Source: Pseudomonadota bacterium
Lineage (GTDB): Bacteria; Pseudomonadota; Gammaproteobacteria; Acidiferrobacterales; UBA6901
Length of the DNA stretch: 46,853 bases
Reading direction: 5' to 3'
Assembly (NCBI GenBank): GCA_021785795.1
Contig: JAJYEK010000019.1
Coordinates: 1-46,853, forward strand
Made by a program: the position numbers and the translations under genes. The number at the start of each line of letters is the position of its first letter. Position 1 is the stretch's first letter. Shown here piece by piece: positions 9,493 through 18,070 of the stretch. The notes under the pieces are model-generated. The model did no database searches, was not told the origin of the DNA, and saw only the letters and a program-made list of their open reading frames with translations.

Positions 9493-12400
9493 AAATGCTC
9501 CGGGCAGCGGAAGCGCATCAGCCTGTCGAACAGGACAAAAGGATTGTTCACGCCGCTCGCGATGATCTCGTACTGTGCTTTATAGCCGCCGATGGTCCAG
9601 GTGACGAGGAAGCGATCCGCAGAAAGTTTCCTGATCCGGCCCTTGCGCAGGAAACGAAACAGCGCCCAGCTGCCAGAAGCGGAAGTGGAGACCTGCCCGC
9701 CGGAGGCCGTGGTGAAGGTCAGCGTCATCCCGCTGTTGGAAAGATCCCCGGGCCAATTGATGGCACTGACCCGGATCGGCCCATGCCGATAGCTCACCGA
9801 CTGACCGTCGATATCAAGCAGCGCTCGATTGACATGCGCATCCAGGTAAACCGGTTTGATGCCGAAGCTGAAAGCCGGTCGCGCGCCGCCATTGGCGAAG
9901 AAGGCCTGCCTTACGCGGGACGCCAGACGAAAATCGGCCAGAACTCCAGAAGACAGCGGCGGACCGGAACGTACCGGGCGCCAAAACCGCCCATCGGTGT
10001 CGACAAAGGGCTTGAGCTCCTGCCGGAAAAACTTGTCCATGGCGCCGCCGGGACCGAAGAACTGCCCGAAGTCGTCCATGCTCACGTCTATCGCAGTGCT
10101 GCTGTCGAACGGATAACGCCCGGCAATGGCCTGTTGATAGAAGCTGACCACCTTGGCGCTGTAGGCCTGATCCAGATTGCCGGCGGCGCCTGCCAGCACC
10201 GCGCTGTTACTGACGTCAGCCAACTGATCGAGCCAACGATGCACCGGCTGGGGCTGCTGCACTGCCAGCGTCCGGATCTCAGCGACAATCCCCCCGCCCT
10301 GGACCTGCGACTGTGCAGCCTGTTGCGCACTCTGCCCGCCGCTCGAAGCCACCTGTTGCAAATAGCCCTGCAGCTGGGACAGCGAGGTTTTGATTTGGGC
10401 AATGGGCGGCTGTCCACCCGCTGACGACGCACTCAAAGCGTTGAGCGTCGAAAAATGCTGGCTGACCGCCGCCGCCGGCAACGACCGCTCCGAATTGCTC
10501 ATGGCGTTGCCGCCGTTCGATGTGCCGCGCGCGAACCCGAACAGGCGGGCCAGGCGGCCGCGGCTGGCCGCGGTATGGGTGGCCAGCTGACCCAGCTTCC
10601 CTGGCCCTTTACGAGGCTTGACCAGCGTGGTCTCCTTCGCCACCCGCAAGAGCAGCGCAATCATCGGCGAGCTGGGACCCGCGACAACCGCAAGGTCGCT
10701 TGCGCCCGCCGCTACGCTATAGAACTGACGCACCTGCAGCACATCCAGGAGGTTCTGCCATTTCGCGATGTAGTCCTTGAAATACAGTTTCTCGACCGCC
10801 TCGCGGGCCTGGCGTCTTGCCTGGGGGTCGAGCGGACCTGCGCTGGTCCCCATCACCCAGTTGTCCTCGGAAAGATCGGCGCCGATTTCATGGAACGCGG
10901 GCTTGATGACCTGTTCATAGCCTTGACGGGTGTAAATCCCGGGCACCGCGGCGGTCAGTTTGCCCCCCGCTTCGGTAAACACCTCGTTGGCACCGGGGAT
11001 GGCCGCAGCCACCGTAAAGGCGGCCGCCCCCTCAAGTTCGGCGTCGCTCTTGAGGCGCGCATACATGCGCTCGGCGAGCGAGGTTTGCGCCAACTGATCA
11101 CGCACCTGTCTCACAAGACCGGCATCCGGCGATACCGGTGCGATTCCCTGTTTAAGGAGATAGGCTAAATGCCCTTTAAGGCGGGTAATCTGGTCCGAAG
11201 TCAAAGTGCCGGCGTGCTGCCAGTCCAGGTGGTACCAGAGCTGGGTAAAGTCCGGGTCAAGCTTGTCGGGCTGTGTCAGCATCAGATACTGCTTGAGCGC
11301 CTCATACAGGAACTGCGGGCTCGCCCCTGGCTGCGAGAGCGCCTCCGTAGCCTCGCTGACAAGATGCGGCTCGAGCAGCGATTTGAGTGCCGCATCATAG
11401 GTGCGCTGCGCAGCTCCCCCTAAACGCCCTCCCTGATATAGGCCAAGGCCCATCGTCCAGGGCGCGCCACCCTTGAAGTCATAGACCTTGGTCGCCGCTC
11501 TGAGCGCATTGAGGCGTGGCAGGATCTCGCCTAGGCTAGGCATGGCTGGCAGGGGCCCGGATGCCACTTGCCGGTACTGCGCCACCTGCCGCTCCATACG
11601 GAGCGCATAGAGTTCGTTACGGGCGAAGCTGACCGACCACAGGAGTGCAGCGAGTCCTGCGACCACGAGCACGCCCACGTAGGCAGCCCATTGCAGCCAG
11701 GCGCGCTGAAGCTCCAGCCTGCGGTTGCTGCCGGCGAGGTCCGCCTCCGGGAAGATCACCTGGGACAACAGTTCGCGGATGAAGTAACTGCGGCCCTGCC
11801 CGCCGTAGGTGGGGAGCACCCGCTGTTCAAGCCCGAAGGACCGGCTCAAAGCATTGATCAGACGGTCGATTGGTGTCCCCTCCTGGGTACCGCTCGTAAA
11901 ATACACACCGCGCAACAGGGGCGTCTCCTCGTAGCGTGAGGTCTGGAAGATGGACCGCGTGAACTCACCGATTCTGGTCCTGAGCGCGGCTACCTGGGCG
12001 GGAAAGCCCTGGATCAGCGCCCGGCGCTGGGGATCGCGCTCCTGATTCAGCCGCCACAGGACCCGCTGACCGAGACGCTGCATGAGGCCGTCGAAAGCAC
12101 TGTCGAACTGTGCGGCGGCCTGCCCCGCTTCGCTGGCCGTGATCGGGAAGGTCATGCCCCACACCTGGGCGCGATCCTCACGGCCGAGATCATCGTAAAA
12201 CTCCATGAACCCGGCGATGAGGTCGCATTTGGTAAAGAGCAGGTAGACCGGAAACCGGATACCCAGGATCTTGTGCAGCTCCTGGATGCGTTGGCGGATC
12301 GCGTGAATATGGCCCGCGCGCTGGGATTCGCTCAGCCCCATCAGATCCGCGATGCTGATCGCGACCAGGGCCCCGTTGATCGGGCGCCGCCGCCGATATT

Positions 12401-13031
12401 TCCTGAGCAGACCGAGGAAGCCCGCCCAAGCCGCGCTATCCACGCTCGCATCGCTGTCCTGAGTGACATAGCGGCCCGCAGTGTCGATCAGCACGGCATC
12501 ATTCGTAAACCACCAGTCACAGTTGCGGGTACCGCCGATCCCGCGCAGCGCCTCGTTGCCGAAGCGCTCCGCAAGCGGGAAGTCCAAGCCCGAATTCACC
12601 AGTGCCGTGGTTTTCCCCGAACCCGGCGGGCCGATGATCACATACCAGGGCAACTCATAGAGCGATCGCCCACCCCGCTTGGCATCTGATTTACGCAAGA
12701 GCGACAATGCTTCATCGAAACGAGCCTTGAGCGCACCCATCTCTGCAGCCGAGACTGACTCACCGCCTGCCGGGGAGCCGGCGTCAGGAGCCGCGGCCCC
12801 AGCAATGGTCTCATCCGCGCGCCGGATCGCCACCCGAATACGCAGGATGCTGATCGCCCCGATGAGCAACAGCACCAAAATGATCGCCACTCTTACGATC
12901 GCGCTCCGGAGCGGCACGACACCGGCGATGGAGACCAGGGGGCCACCGAACCAAACGATAGCCGACAGGGCCAGCAAGCCGATCACCGTGATCACCCATT
13001 TCTTCTTGAAAACCGCCAACAGGGTTCTCAT
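9489..13031 (-). CDS. tssM: T6SS membrane-complex protein TssM (IcmF family)
   Basis: This 1180-residue inner-membrane component forms, with TssL and TssJ, the envelope-spanning channel complex. Two N-terminal transmembrane helices (about 13-33 and 43-64) are followed by a cytoplasmic NTPase domain with an intact Walker A motif, GPPGSGKTT, at 134-142. A third helix (around residues 450-475, YVGVLVVAGLAALLW) leads into the large periplasmic IcmF-related and C-terminal domains that reach TssJ. Length and order are normal for the family. Walker A is missing in some TssM proteins, so its presence suggests ATP binding here. Its start overlaps the tssL stop and its stop overlaps tagF. Confidence 0.96.
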   Translation of the reverse strand: MRTLLAVFKKKWVITVIGLLALSAIVWFGGPLVSIAGVVPLRSAIVRVAIILVLLLIGAISILRIRVAIRRADETIAGAAAPDAGSPAGGESVSAAEMGALKARFDEALSLLRKSDAKRGGRSLYELPWYVIIGPPGSGKTTALVNSGLDFPLAERFGNEALRGIGGTRNCDWWFTNDAVLIDTAGRYVTQDSDASVDSAAWAGFLGLLRKYRRRRPINGALVAISIADLMGLSESQRAGHIHAIRQRIQELHKILGIRFPVYLLFTKCDLIAGFMEFYDDLGREDRAQVWGMTFPITASEAGQAAAQFDSAFDGLMQRLGQRVLWRLNQERDPQRRALIQGFPAQVAALRTRIGEFTRSIFQTSRYEETPLLRGVYFTSGTQEGTPIDRLINALSRSFGLEQRVLPTYGGQGRSYFIRELLSQVIFPEADLAGSNRRLELQRAWLQWAAYVGVLVVAGLAALLWSVSFARNELYALRMERQVAQYRQVASGPLPAMPSLGEILPRLNALRAATKVYDFKGGAPWTMGLGLYQGGRLGGAAQRTYDAALKSLLEPHLVSEATEALSQPGASPQFLYEALKQYLMLTQPDKLDPDFTQLWYHLDWQHAGTLTSDQITRLKGHLAYLLKQGIAPVSPDAGLVRQVRDQLAQTSLAERMYARLKSDAELEGAAAFTVAAAIPGANEVFTEAGGKLTAAVPGIYTRQGYEQVIKPAFHEIGADLSEDNWVMGTSAGPLDPQARRQAREAVEKLYFKDYIAKWQNLLDVLQVRQFYSVAAGASDLAVVAGPSSPMIALLLRVAKETTLVKPRKGPGKLGQLATHTAASRGRLARLFGFARGTSNGGNAMSNSERSLPAAAVSQHFSTLNALSASSAGGQPPIAQIKTSLSQLQGYLQQVASSGGQSAQQAAQSQVQGGGIVAEIRTLAVQQPQPVHRWLDQLADVSNSAVLAGAAGNLDQAYSAKVVSFYQQAIAGRYPFDSSTAIDVSMDDFGQFFGPGGAMDKFFRQELKPFVDTDGRFWRPVRSGPPLSSGVLADFRLASRVRQAFFANGGARPAFSFGIKPVYLDAHVNRALLDIDGQSVSYRHGPIRVSAINWPGDLSNSGMTLTFTTASGGQVSTSASGSWALFRFLRKGRIRKLSADRFLVTWTIGGYKAQYEIIASGVNNPFVLFDRLMRFRCPEHL

Positions 13032-13984
13032 GCGACCGGCTTTCCTGCAACAGATCGGGAGCCCATTGGGGACCGGAAGTCGTCGACCCGCCGGCCCGCA
13101 TAGCCGTGACGGATCTTCTCAAGCTGCTGATAGGCGGGGTCCGTACGGCTGTGGAGCGCGCCGGCGAATCCGATGTACATCACCATCAGGACCGCTCCGG
13201 CGATGGCGCCCACCACCCACAGCGGCACGTAGCGAACCAGGGGATTGCGCTGGTGGGCGACACCGCGCCACTGCGCTGAAAGATCGTGTTCAGGCTCTCC
13301 GCGCTGTGACCTGATGGCGCGGTAAGTCTGTTCCTGAATATCCTGCAAACGGCTGCGTCCGCCTTCCAGAACCCGGTACTGCCCCTCAAACCCGAGGGCT
13401 AGGCACACGTAGATAAGCTCGAGAACATCGATCATGCGCGCCGGCTCCTGCAAGGCGCGCTGGAGGATGGCAAAACTCTTCTCTCCGCCCCAGGTTTCGT
13501 TGTGGAAGCCGCTGAGCAGAGTGCGGCTGCCCCAGTTGCTCTCGCCGCCCCAGGGGGTCACCATCACCGACTCGTCCAGATAGGTGCACAGCACATACCG
13601 TCCTGCAAGGGTGGTTTCCTCCGAGGCGCCGGACTGACGGGCCTTCTGCTCAAAGACGCGGATCTCCTGGGTAAGATAATCGCGCAGGCCGCTGACATTC
13701 GGTGTCCGGGTGCTGCTTCGCAACTGCGGCGCCAGCGTGAGCAGCGACGTCGCGGCGCTGACCAAGGGACCCATGCCGACATGCAGGCCCTGAAAATCGC
13801 CGGGACTGGCGCTGACGGAATACGTTTGGTAACCGGGCTGGGGTTGCGGCGCCGGTGACGCCGAGACCGGCTGTGATGCAGAAGCAGGCGCGGGCTCCTC
13901 CGGCGGACGCCGGCCACCTGGCCGCGGTCGTATGACGGTGCGGTCGGCCTCATCGCCGCGGGAGAACGGATCGTCAATCGGCAT
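13028..13984 (-). CDS. tssL: T6SS membrane-complex protein TssL (DotU family) with N-terminal phospho-site candidate
   Basis: This 318-residue inner-membrane protein has a cytoplasmic DotU domain (about residues 65-240, with LRDYLTQEIRVFEQKA and ALGFEGQYR). One transmembrane helix follows near the C-terminus (about 250-275, PLWVVGAIAGAVLMVMYIGF). No peptidoglycan-binding domain is fused to it. Before the DotU domain lies a disordered Pro/Arg-rich leader carrying D-R-T16-V-I-R-P. In Agrobacterium, PpkA phosphorylates TssL near its N-terminus (Thr14) and the FHA protein binds the phosphorylated form. Thr16 here is the obvious counterpart, which is an inference from position and motif. The gene starts 5 bp after tssK and overlaps tssM by 4 bp. 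Confidence 0.95.
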   Translation of the reverse strand: MPIDDPFSRGDEADRTVIRPRPGGRRPPEEPAPASASQPVSASPAPQPQPGYQTYSVSASPGDFQGLHVGMGPLVSAATSLLTLAPQLRSSTRTPNVSGLRDYLTQEIRVFEQKARQSGASEETTLAGRYVLCTYLDESVMVTPWGGESNWGSRTLLSGFHNETWGGEKSFAILQRALQEPARMIDVLELIYVCLALGFEGQYRVLEGGRSRLQDIQEQTYRAIRSQRGEPEHDLSAQWRGVAHQRNPLVRYVPLWVVGAIAGAVLMVMYIGFAGALHSRTDPAYQQLEKIRHGYAGRRVDDFRSPMGSRSVAGKPVA

Positions 13985-13989
13985 GGCGG

Positions 13990-15324
13990 TTACCCCTTGA
14001 TCGCCCAGAATTCAAGTTCAAGACCGGGAAATTCACCACCGATATGGATGGCAAACCCTCCCGATGAAACCAGTTGCTGCCAATATTCGCCCTGACGCTC
14101 GAGTTCGAAATAGGCGAATCCAGCGTGGTACGGAATCTGCCGCGGCGCCACCGGCAGCGGCCTGACGCGAATCCCCGGCAGTTGCAGGTTCACCATATCG
14201 CGGATCTGCTCGACGGCACCGATCTTGACCTGGGCCGGGAACAGCCGCCGCAACTCCTCGTCGGGAATATTGGAGCCAGCCGCCACGACGAAGCTTGCGG
14301 TACTGAGCAGGCCGCGGTCCGTGATCGGCGAGACGCGGATACCGTACCGGCGCTCCTGCAGCTCCAGCGCGATTGCCGTCTGCTCAAGGACCATGCTCAG
14401 GGATTGTCGCAGGGCGCTCATCACCGGCGCGAAGCAGCCCTGAAGATTGGTATGCTGATAACTGCCGAAGGCCGCAGGACGCTTATTGGGGGCCGTAAAC
14501 GTGGCCAGTTCTCCGGCCATCTCCACGGCCGTTGCGTAAAATTCCATCGGATGCAGACCTTCCGAGGTGCAAAGATGGGTGATCAGCGCCTCGTAGCGAT
14601 TGACGACCTGCAGCATCAGAAAATCGGCAATTTCGGCGGCCCCGCCGCGGCCTGAAGCCGAAACGCGGCCGGCCAATGCCTCGCCGCGATGGTGCAGCAA
14701 CCCCTGCAGCTCGCGGACGAAGCCCCCGAGTACCGGCGACGCCTGGCAATCCAGCAAGGGCGGCAGGAACTGGCGGTCGAGACTGAGCAGATTGTCGGCG
14801 CGCAGCTCCACGATCCTCGCCACACCCATCGCGGCATAATTGTCGAGATTCTCTGTGGCCAGCACGAATCGCAGGTCGGGCATGGCCACCTGGATGTCGG
14901 CCACTTCATCGTGAGCGGCATTGATGTCGCGAACCTGGACGTTGCGCCCCTGGTAACGCATGGCGGGACCGTCCTGCCCATCGAGCCTGACCTCATCCAA
15001 ACCCGCACGCCGGACCGGCAAGGCCAGGTAAACCACGGTATTCTGGACACCTTGCGGGATTTCCAGCACCGGCGGTCCATTTGCGTCCGTCGGTATGTCG
15101 AACGGGGTCCCGTCCGGCAGGATACCGGAGGCTGACTTGATCGCCAGCTTGCCCAGGGTCAGCAGCTGGGCATCGATCTCCAGAGTTTTGAATCCCCAAC
15201 CTGCCGGCCGCAACGCGCGGCAACGCCCCTCGACCAGCCCTTCGATGAAACGCTGATGCTGCTGAAAATGCTGGGGTCGAAGAAACATCCCCTCCGACCA
15301 GACCACCCGGTTGTTCCAGGACAT
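13990..15324 (-). CDS. tssK: T6SS baseplate protein TssK
   Basis: This 444-residue cytoplasmic protein connects the baseplate (TssEFG) to the TssJLM membrane complex. The N-terminal motif NRVVWSEGMFLRPQHFQQ is diagnostic of the family, and the C-terminal half has the usual siphophage receptor-binding-like fold region ending in FWAIKG. Its length is typical. It lies 18 bp after tssJ and 5 bp before tssL in the same operon. Nothing unusual is seen. Confidence 0.97.
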   Translation of the reverse strand: MSWNNRVVWSEGMFLRPQHFQQHQRFIEGLVEGRCRALRPAGWGFKTLEIDAQLLTLGKLAIKSASGILPDGTPFDIPTDANGPPVLEIPQGVQNTVVYLALPVRRAGLDEVRLDGQDGPAMRYQGRNVQVRDINAAHDEVADIQVAMPDLRFVLATENLDNYAAMGVARIVELRADNLLSLDRQFLPPLLDCQASPVLGGFVRELQGLLHHRGEALAGRVSASGRGGAAEIADFLMLQVVNRYEALITHLCTSEGLHPMEFYATAVEMAGELATFTAPNKRPAAFGSYQHTNLQGCFAPVMSALRQSLSMVLEQTAIALELQERRYGIRVSPITDRGLLSTASFVVAAGSNIPDEELRRLFPAQVKIGAVEQIRDMVNLQLPGIRVRPLPVAPRQIPYHAGFAYFELERQGEYWQQLVSSGGFAIHIGGEFPGLELEFWAIKG

Positions 15325-15342
15325 GCGACGCTCCGCACCAGT

Positions 15343-15870
15343 TTATTGTTGGGTAACCGCGACCGACACGGTCAATTTCTGCAGCTTGATATGGATGGCA
15401 ACCTTGGGGTGATGCAGGAAGTCGACGTCCGACGTCAGCCCATGCTTCGGCTGGGGCACGGCCGCGACGCTCCGCCACACGGCTTGGTTAACATCCCGGA
15501 ATGCTGCGACCACCCCGATGTAACGGGTCCCCGTTGGCAGCTTTCGGTTAAACGTTTGCGACTGGCCGGGTTGCATCTCGAACTCCTGATCATTCACCAG
15601 ATCCCGGCCCAAGGTCTTGGCGGGTGCACCATAGAGCGCGAAGAAATCCGCCCCATTGAACGCGCCTTTGCCCCGCAGCTCATAGATATGCAATACGACG
15701 GGAGAAGGTCGCCCTGCCGGATTCGGGTTCACATCGCTGGCCACCACGATGTCGCCCGCCGAGGAGATCGTGGTCGGACCGCTAGAGGCACAACCTCCCA
15801 GGAGCACGACCAATCCGATCAGCCACAGCCGGTGGCGTCCCCTCCGTTCCCTGCCGATTCGAGCCGTCAT
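15343..15870 (-). CDS. tssJ: T6SS outer-membrane lipoprotein TssJ
   Basis: This 175-residue lipoprotein anchors the T6SS membrane complex to the outer membrane. A basic, hydrophobic signal peptide ends in a lipobox, L24-G25-G26-C27, with Cys27 as the lipidated residue. The rest fits the TssJ beta-sandwich (VVLHIYELRGKGAF, LGRDLVNDQEFEMQPGQ, YIGVVAAFRDV). Residues after the cysteine are SSG, so there is no Asp +2 inner-membrane retention signal. It is 131 bp downstream of tagH and 18 bp upstream of tssK. Confidence 0.94.
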   Translation of the reverse strand: MTARIGRERRGRHRLWLIGLVVLLGGCASSGPTTISSAGDIVVASDVNPNPAGRPSPVVLHIYELRGKGAFNGADFFALYGAPAKTLGRDLVNDQEFEMQPGQSQTFNRKLPTGTRYIGVVAAFRDVNQAVWRSVAAVPQPKHGLTSDVDFLHHPKVAIHIKLQKLTVSVAVTQQ

Positions 15871-16001
15871 TAAGCCACCCGCCTTCTTTTCTGGTTGAGT
15901 GCCAAATACTCCCGCTGCCGCGTGCGGGTCACTTTAGCGATTTACCGAAGACATCAACTCCTTTCGCAACGACCCTCGTGCACCCTCATTCGTTTCGCCA
16001 C

Positions 16002-17468
16002 TCAGCCTGGCTTGTACCGGGCCACCCGTTCCTCATAGGCGCGCACGAAATCCTCTCCAATCAGACGCCGCAGATTCTCCTCTGCCTCCTTGGCAATCGT
16101 CTGATACTGCTGAACGTACAGGTCCCAGGCCTTTCCCTTGCGACCTGCAGGAGTCAGGGTGCCGAGTTTGGAGCCCCTGCCTGCGTCACGTTCGATCGCC
16201 TGGGGCTCAAAACGCTCCAGCAGGGCGAGCACCGCCGCCTGCATGCCTGCCATAAGCGCAATCTGATGCGCCTGCATGTCACGCACCGCTTCCTGCACTG
16301 CCTGCACGGGCGGAAGATAGGCGGGTCCCTGCTTGCTCAGGAGCACGCGCAGCGCCTCTTCCACATCTACCGAAAACTTGAGCGGGTTGTTCTCTTCCGG
16401 GCGCACCGTGGTCATGCTCATCCGAAATTCGCTCTTGAGCTGGCTGCGCGCCATCAGGACATCCATCAGGCCCTTTACCAATTCACGGAACATGCCGCCG
16501 AGCGCTGGCATGAGAGCGGCCGCCTGCTCGGGCGGAATGCGCACGTCGGCAAGACCGGCGCCGGAAAGAAACTGCTCCAGCCCACCGCCTCCCGTCGCCG
16601 CCGACATCGGCGTTGTTGATGGGGGCAGTGGTGGCGGCTGCCCGGTCGACCCAGGAGATATGTTTGGTCTTTCTGGCGGTTCGACCCCGCCCGCACCAGA
16701 GAGCGGCGGAAAGGGGCTTGACCTCTGATCCAGCGCAGACGGACGGTTTCCGGGCGGCAAGGGTGGCGCCGGCGTCTCCATGGACTGCCGGTCAAGAGGG
16801 CGCGGCGGGGAACTGGCCTCGCTGGAGAATCCAGGATCGTCCCAGTCAGCGGGTATCAACCCGCCGTCGTTCCCGCTCTTTGGCGGAGCGAAAAAGTCTT
16901 CCAGCATCGACCCCTGGTCGAAACTCGGACCTGGCGGTGCTGGCGTCACAGCCCGGGGTTTCGAAGCCGGAATACCGCGGCCCGGCGTCGAGCCGGTTGG
17001 TTCGAGAAAACGGTCGAGCGCCGCCAGGGGGTCCTCGGTCGCGAGTCCGGTGTCGATCTTTTCGGGGGCGATGGGCCGAACAGGCGGGGCGGATGGCATC
17101 ACCACCGGCTGGGCCGACGCCGGGGACGGTGGCTCGATACCTGCCTCCGGTTCCACCCTCACCAGGATTTCATAGACACCGATCAAGATCTGGTCGCCAT
17201 CCCGCAACGGTACCGCGTTGCCTTGCCCGATGGGTTGGGTCGAGCCATTGAGAAAAACGCCATTGGTGCTGGTATCGTGCAGGAAATAACTCCCATCGCG
17301 GTATTGCACTTTGGCATGACTGCCGGAGATGAACCGCTCAGTATCCAGAAGAACCCAATCATTGCCCTGATTGCGCCCGATCGTGCCCCCGCGGGTCTCG
17401 AAGACTTTGCTCTGCCGCATGCCGGCCAAGCCAGGGTGAGCGCTCGTGATCGTCAGCGTCAGTGGCAT
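16002..17468 (-). CDS. tagH: T6SS FHA-domain protein (Fha/TagH)
   Basis: This 488-residue phosphothreonine-reading scaffold has an N-terminal FHA domain (about residues 5-100) with all key positions: G31-R32, S48, H51 and the T68-N69-G70 turn. A long Pro-rich linker (about 105-290) leads to the T6SS-specific C-terminal domain (about 295-488). That domain contains R-M-S-M-T-T353-T354... read as SMTTVRPEENNPLKF at about 351-365. In Pseudomonas, Fha1 is itself phosphorylated by PpkA at Thr362. Whether one of these two threonines corresponds needs an alignment. The protein is expected to bind phosphorylated TssL or PpkA and license assembly. It is the first gene of the leftward operon, next to the divergent promoter region. 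Confidence 0.95.
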   Translation of the reverse strand: MPLTLTITSAHPGLAGMRQSKVFETRGGTIGRNQGNDWVLLDTERFISGSHAKVQYRDGSYFLHDTSTNGVFLNGSTQPIGQGNAVPLRDGDQILIGVYEILVRVEPEAGIEPPSPASAQPVVMPSAPPVRPIAPEKIDTGLATEDPLAALDRFLEPTGSTPGRGIPASKPRAVTPAPPGPSFDQGSMLEDFFAPPKSGNDGGLIPADWDDPGFSSEASSPPRPLDRQSMETPAPPLPPGNRPSALDQRSSPFPPLSGAGGVEPPERPNISPGSTGQPPPLPPSTTPMSAATGGGGLEQFLSGAGLADVRIPPEQAAALMPALGGMFRELVKGLMDVLMARSQLKSEFRMSMTTVRPEENNPLKFSVDVEEALRVLLSKQGPAYLPPVQAVQEAVRDMQAHQIALMAGMQAAVLALLERFEPQAIERDAGRGSKLGTLTPAGRKGKAWDLYVQQYQTIAKEAEENLRRLIGEDFVRAYEERVARYKPG

Positions 17469-17839
17469 CTATTTCGATCCGCCCATACGAACATTGCCCC
17501 CGTAGCCGTAGCCAAGAGGTGGTGGAGTCTCCGCGATGGACTGATTACTCCTGGAGGAACCCGGTTCCGCGCATGTTGCGAGTGCAGCCGCGGTACGGCG
17601 ACAGGGAGGTAGCGATGCATCCGGCTTTTGGATCCAAAATGGGCTCGCATGCCTTAAACCTTGAAGCACCATCTGCTACGACGCGTGTGGACTTTCATGA
17701 CAGAACCAATCTGAATTAAATGCAATTTGACTCAGCCATTTCATCAAAGGCCAGCGAATAAACCGAATAACACCCTGATCATTCATGAATTAGCGTGGGC
17801 CCCCGCGGCACAGGCCGGCAATTGCATAATCACTTTTAT

Positions 17840-17878
17840 TTAGTCTAAGTTTTAGGGTAACCTATGGAAGTAGTCTAA
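17840..17878. repeat. Spaced direct repeat of a near-palindrome, candidate operator
   Basis: TTAGTCTAA at 17,840-17,848 is a perfect dyad around a central base (TTAG-T-CTAA). GTAGTCTAA at 17,870-17,878 repeats eight of its nine bases. Their spacing is exactly 30 bp, close to three helical turns, so two protein dimers would bind the same face of the DNA. Between them lies GGTAACC, itself a dyad. This is a candidate binding site for a regulator of the two T6SS operons. No regulator gene is adjacent to test it against. Confidence 0.4.
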
Positions 17879-17923
17879 ACAACAGTCAACGCCAGCGATG
17901 AATAGGGTGCGGGGGGGTCAGTT

Positions 17924-17938
17924 CGGGCAGGATGCCCG
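17924..17938. repeat. Short inverted repeat upstream of tssA
   Basis: CGGGCA and TGCCCG form a perfect 6-bp inverted repeat around GGA, about 130 bp before the tssA start and just upstream of the TATAGT hexamer. It could be an operator half-pair or a leader hairpin. Chance is not excluded. Confidence 0.25.
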
Positions 17939-18070
17939 CGGGACGTATCCATATAGTATGGTCTCTCCCCGATCACTATTTCGTCCTGGCCCGGGCGACG
18001 GCTAACGCCGTATGGGGTCCATGCCCACCGAGTGGGTCGCCCTTAGGAAACCAACAAGAGCTTGATTACT

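Larger units (their letters stand above)
17469..18070. promoter_or_regulatory. Divergent regulatory region between the two T6SS operons
   Basis: These 602 bp separate leftward tagH from rightward tssA and hold no convincing gene. Short open frames here do not resemble any protein I know. The segment near 17,700-17,880 is clearly more AT-rich than its surroundings and contains a spaced direct repeat listed separately. A TATAGT hexamer at about 17,953 could be a -10 box for the tssA operon, but no good -35 box lies at the right distance. I found no sigma-54 pattern (TGGCA..TTGC). Both operons are most simply assumed to start here. Confidence 0.6.

Noticed and set aside
9150..10424. A 424-codon open frame on the plus strand across tagF and tssM
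   Set aside because: Antisense to conserved T6SS genes. Its composition is Arg/Pro-rich, as expected from high GC content, and no family is seen.
17469..17672. A 67-codon minus-strand frame ending next to tagH
   Set aside because: No ribosome site or conserved motif. It lies in the divergent regulatory region and is better read as leader DNA.
17881..18060. A sigma-54 promoter for the tssA operon
   Set aside because: I looked for TGGCA and TTGC at the correct spacing and did not find them on either strand.
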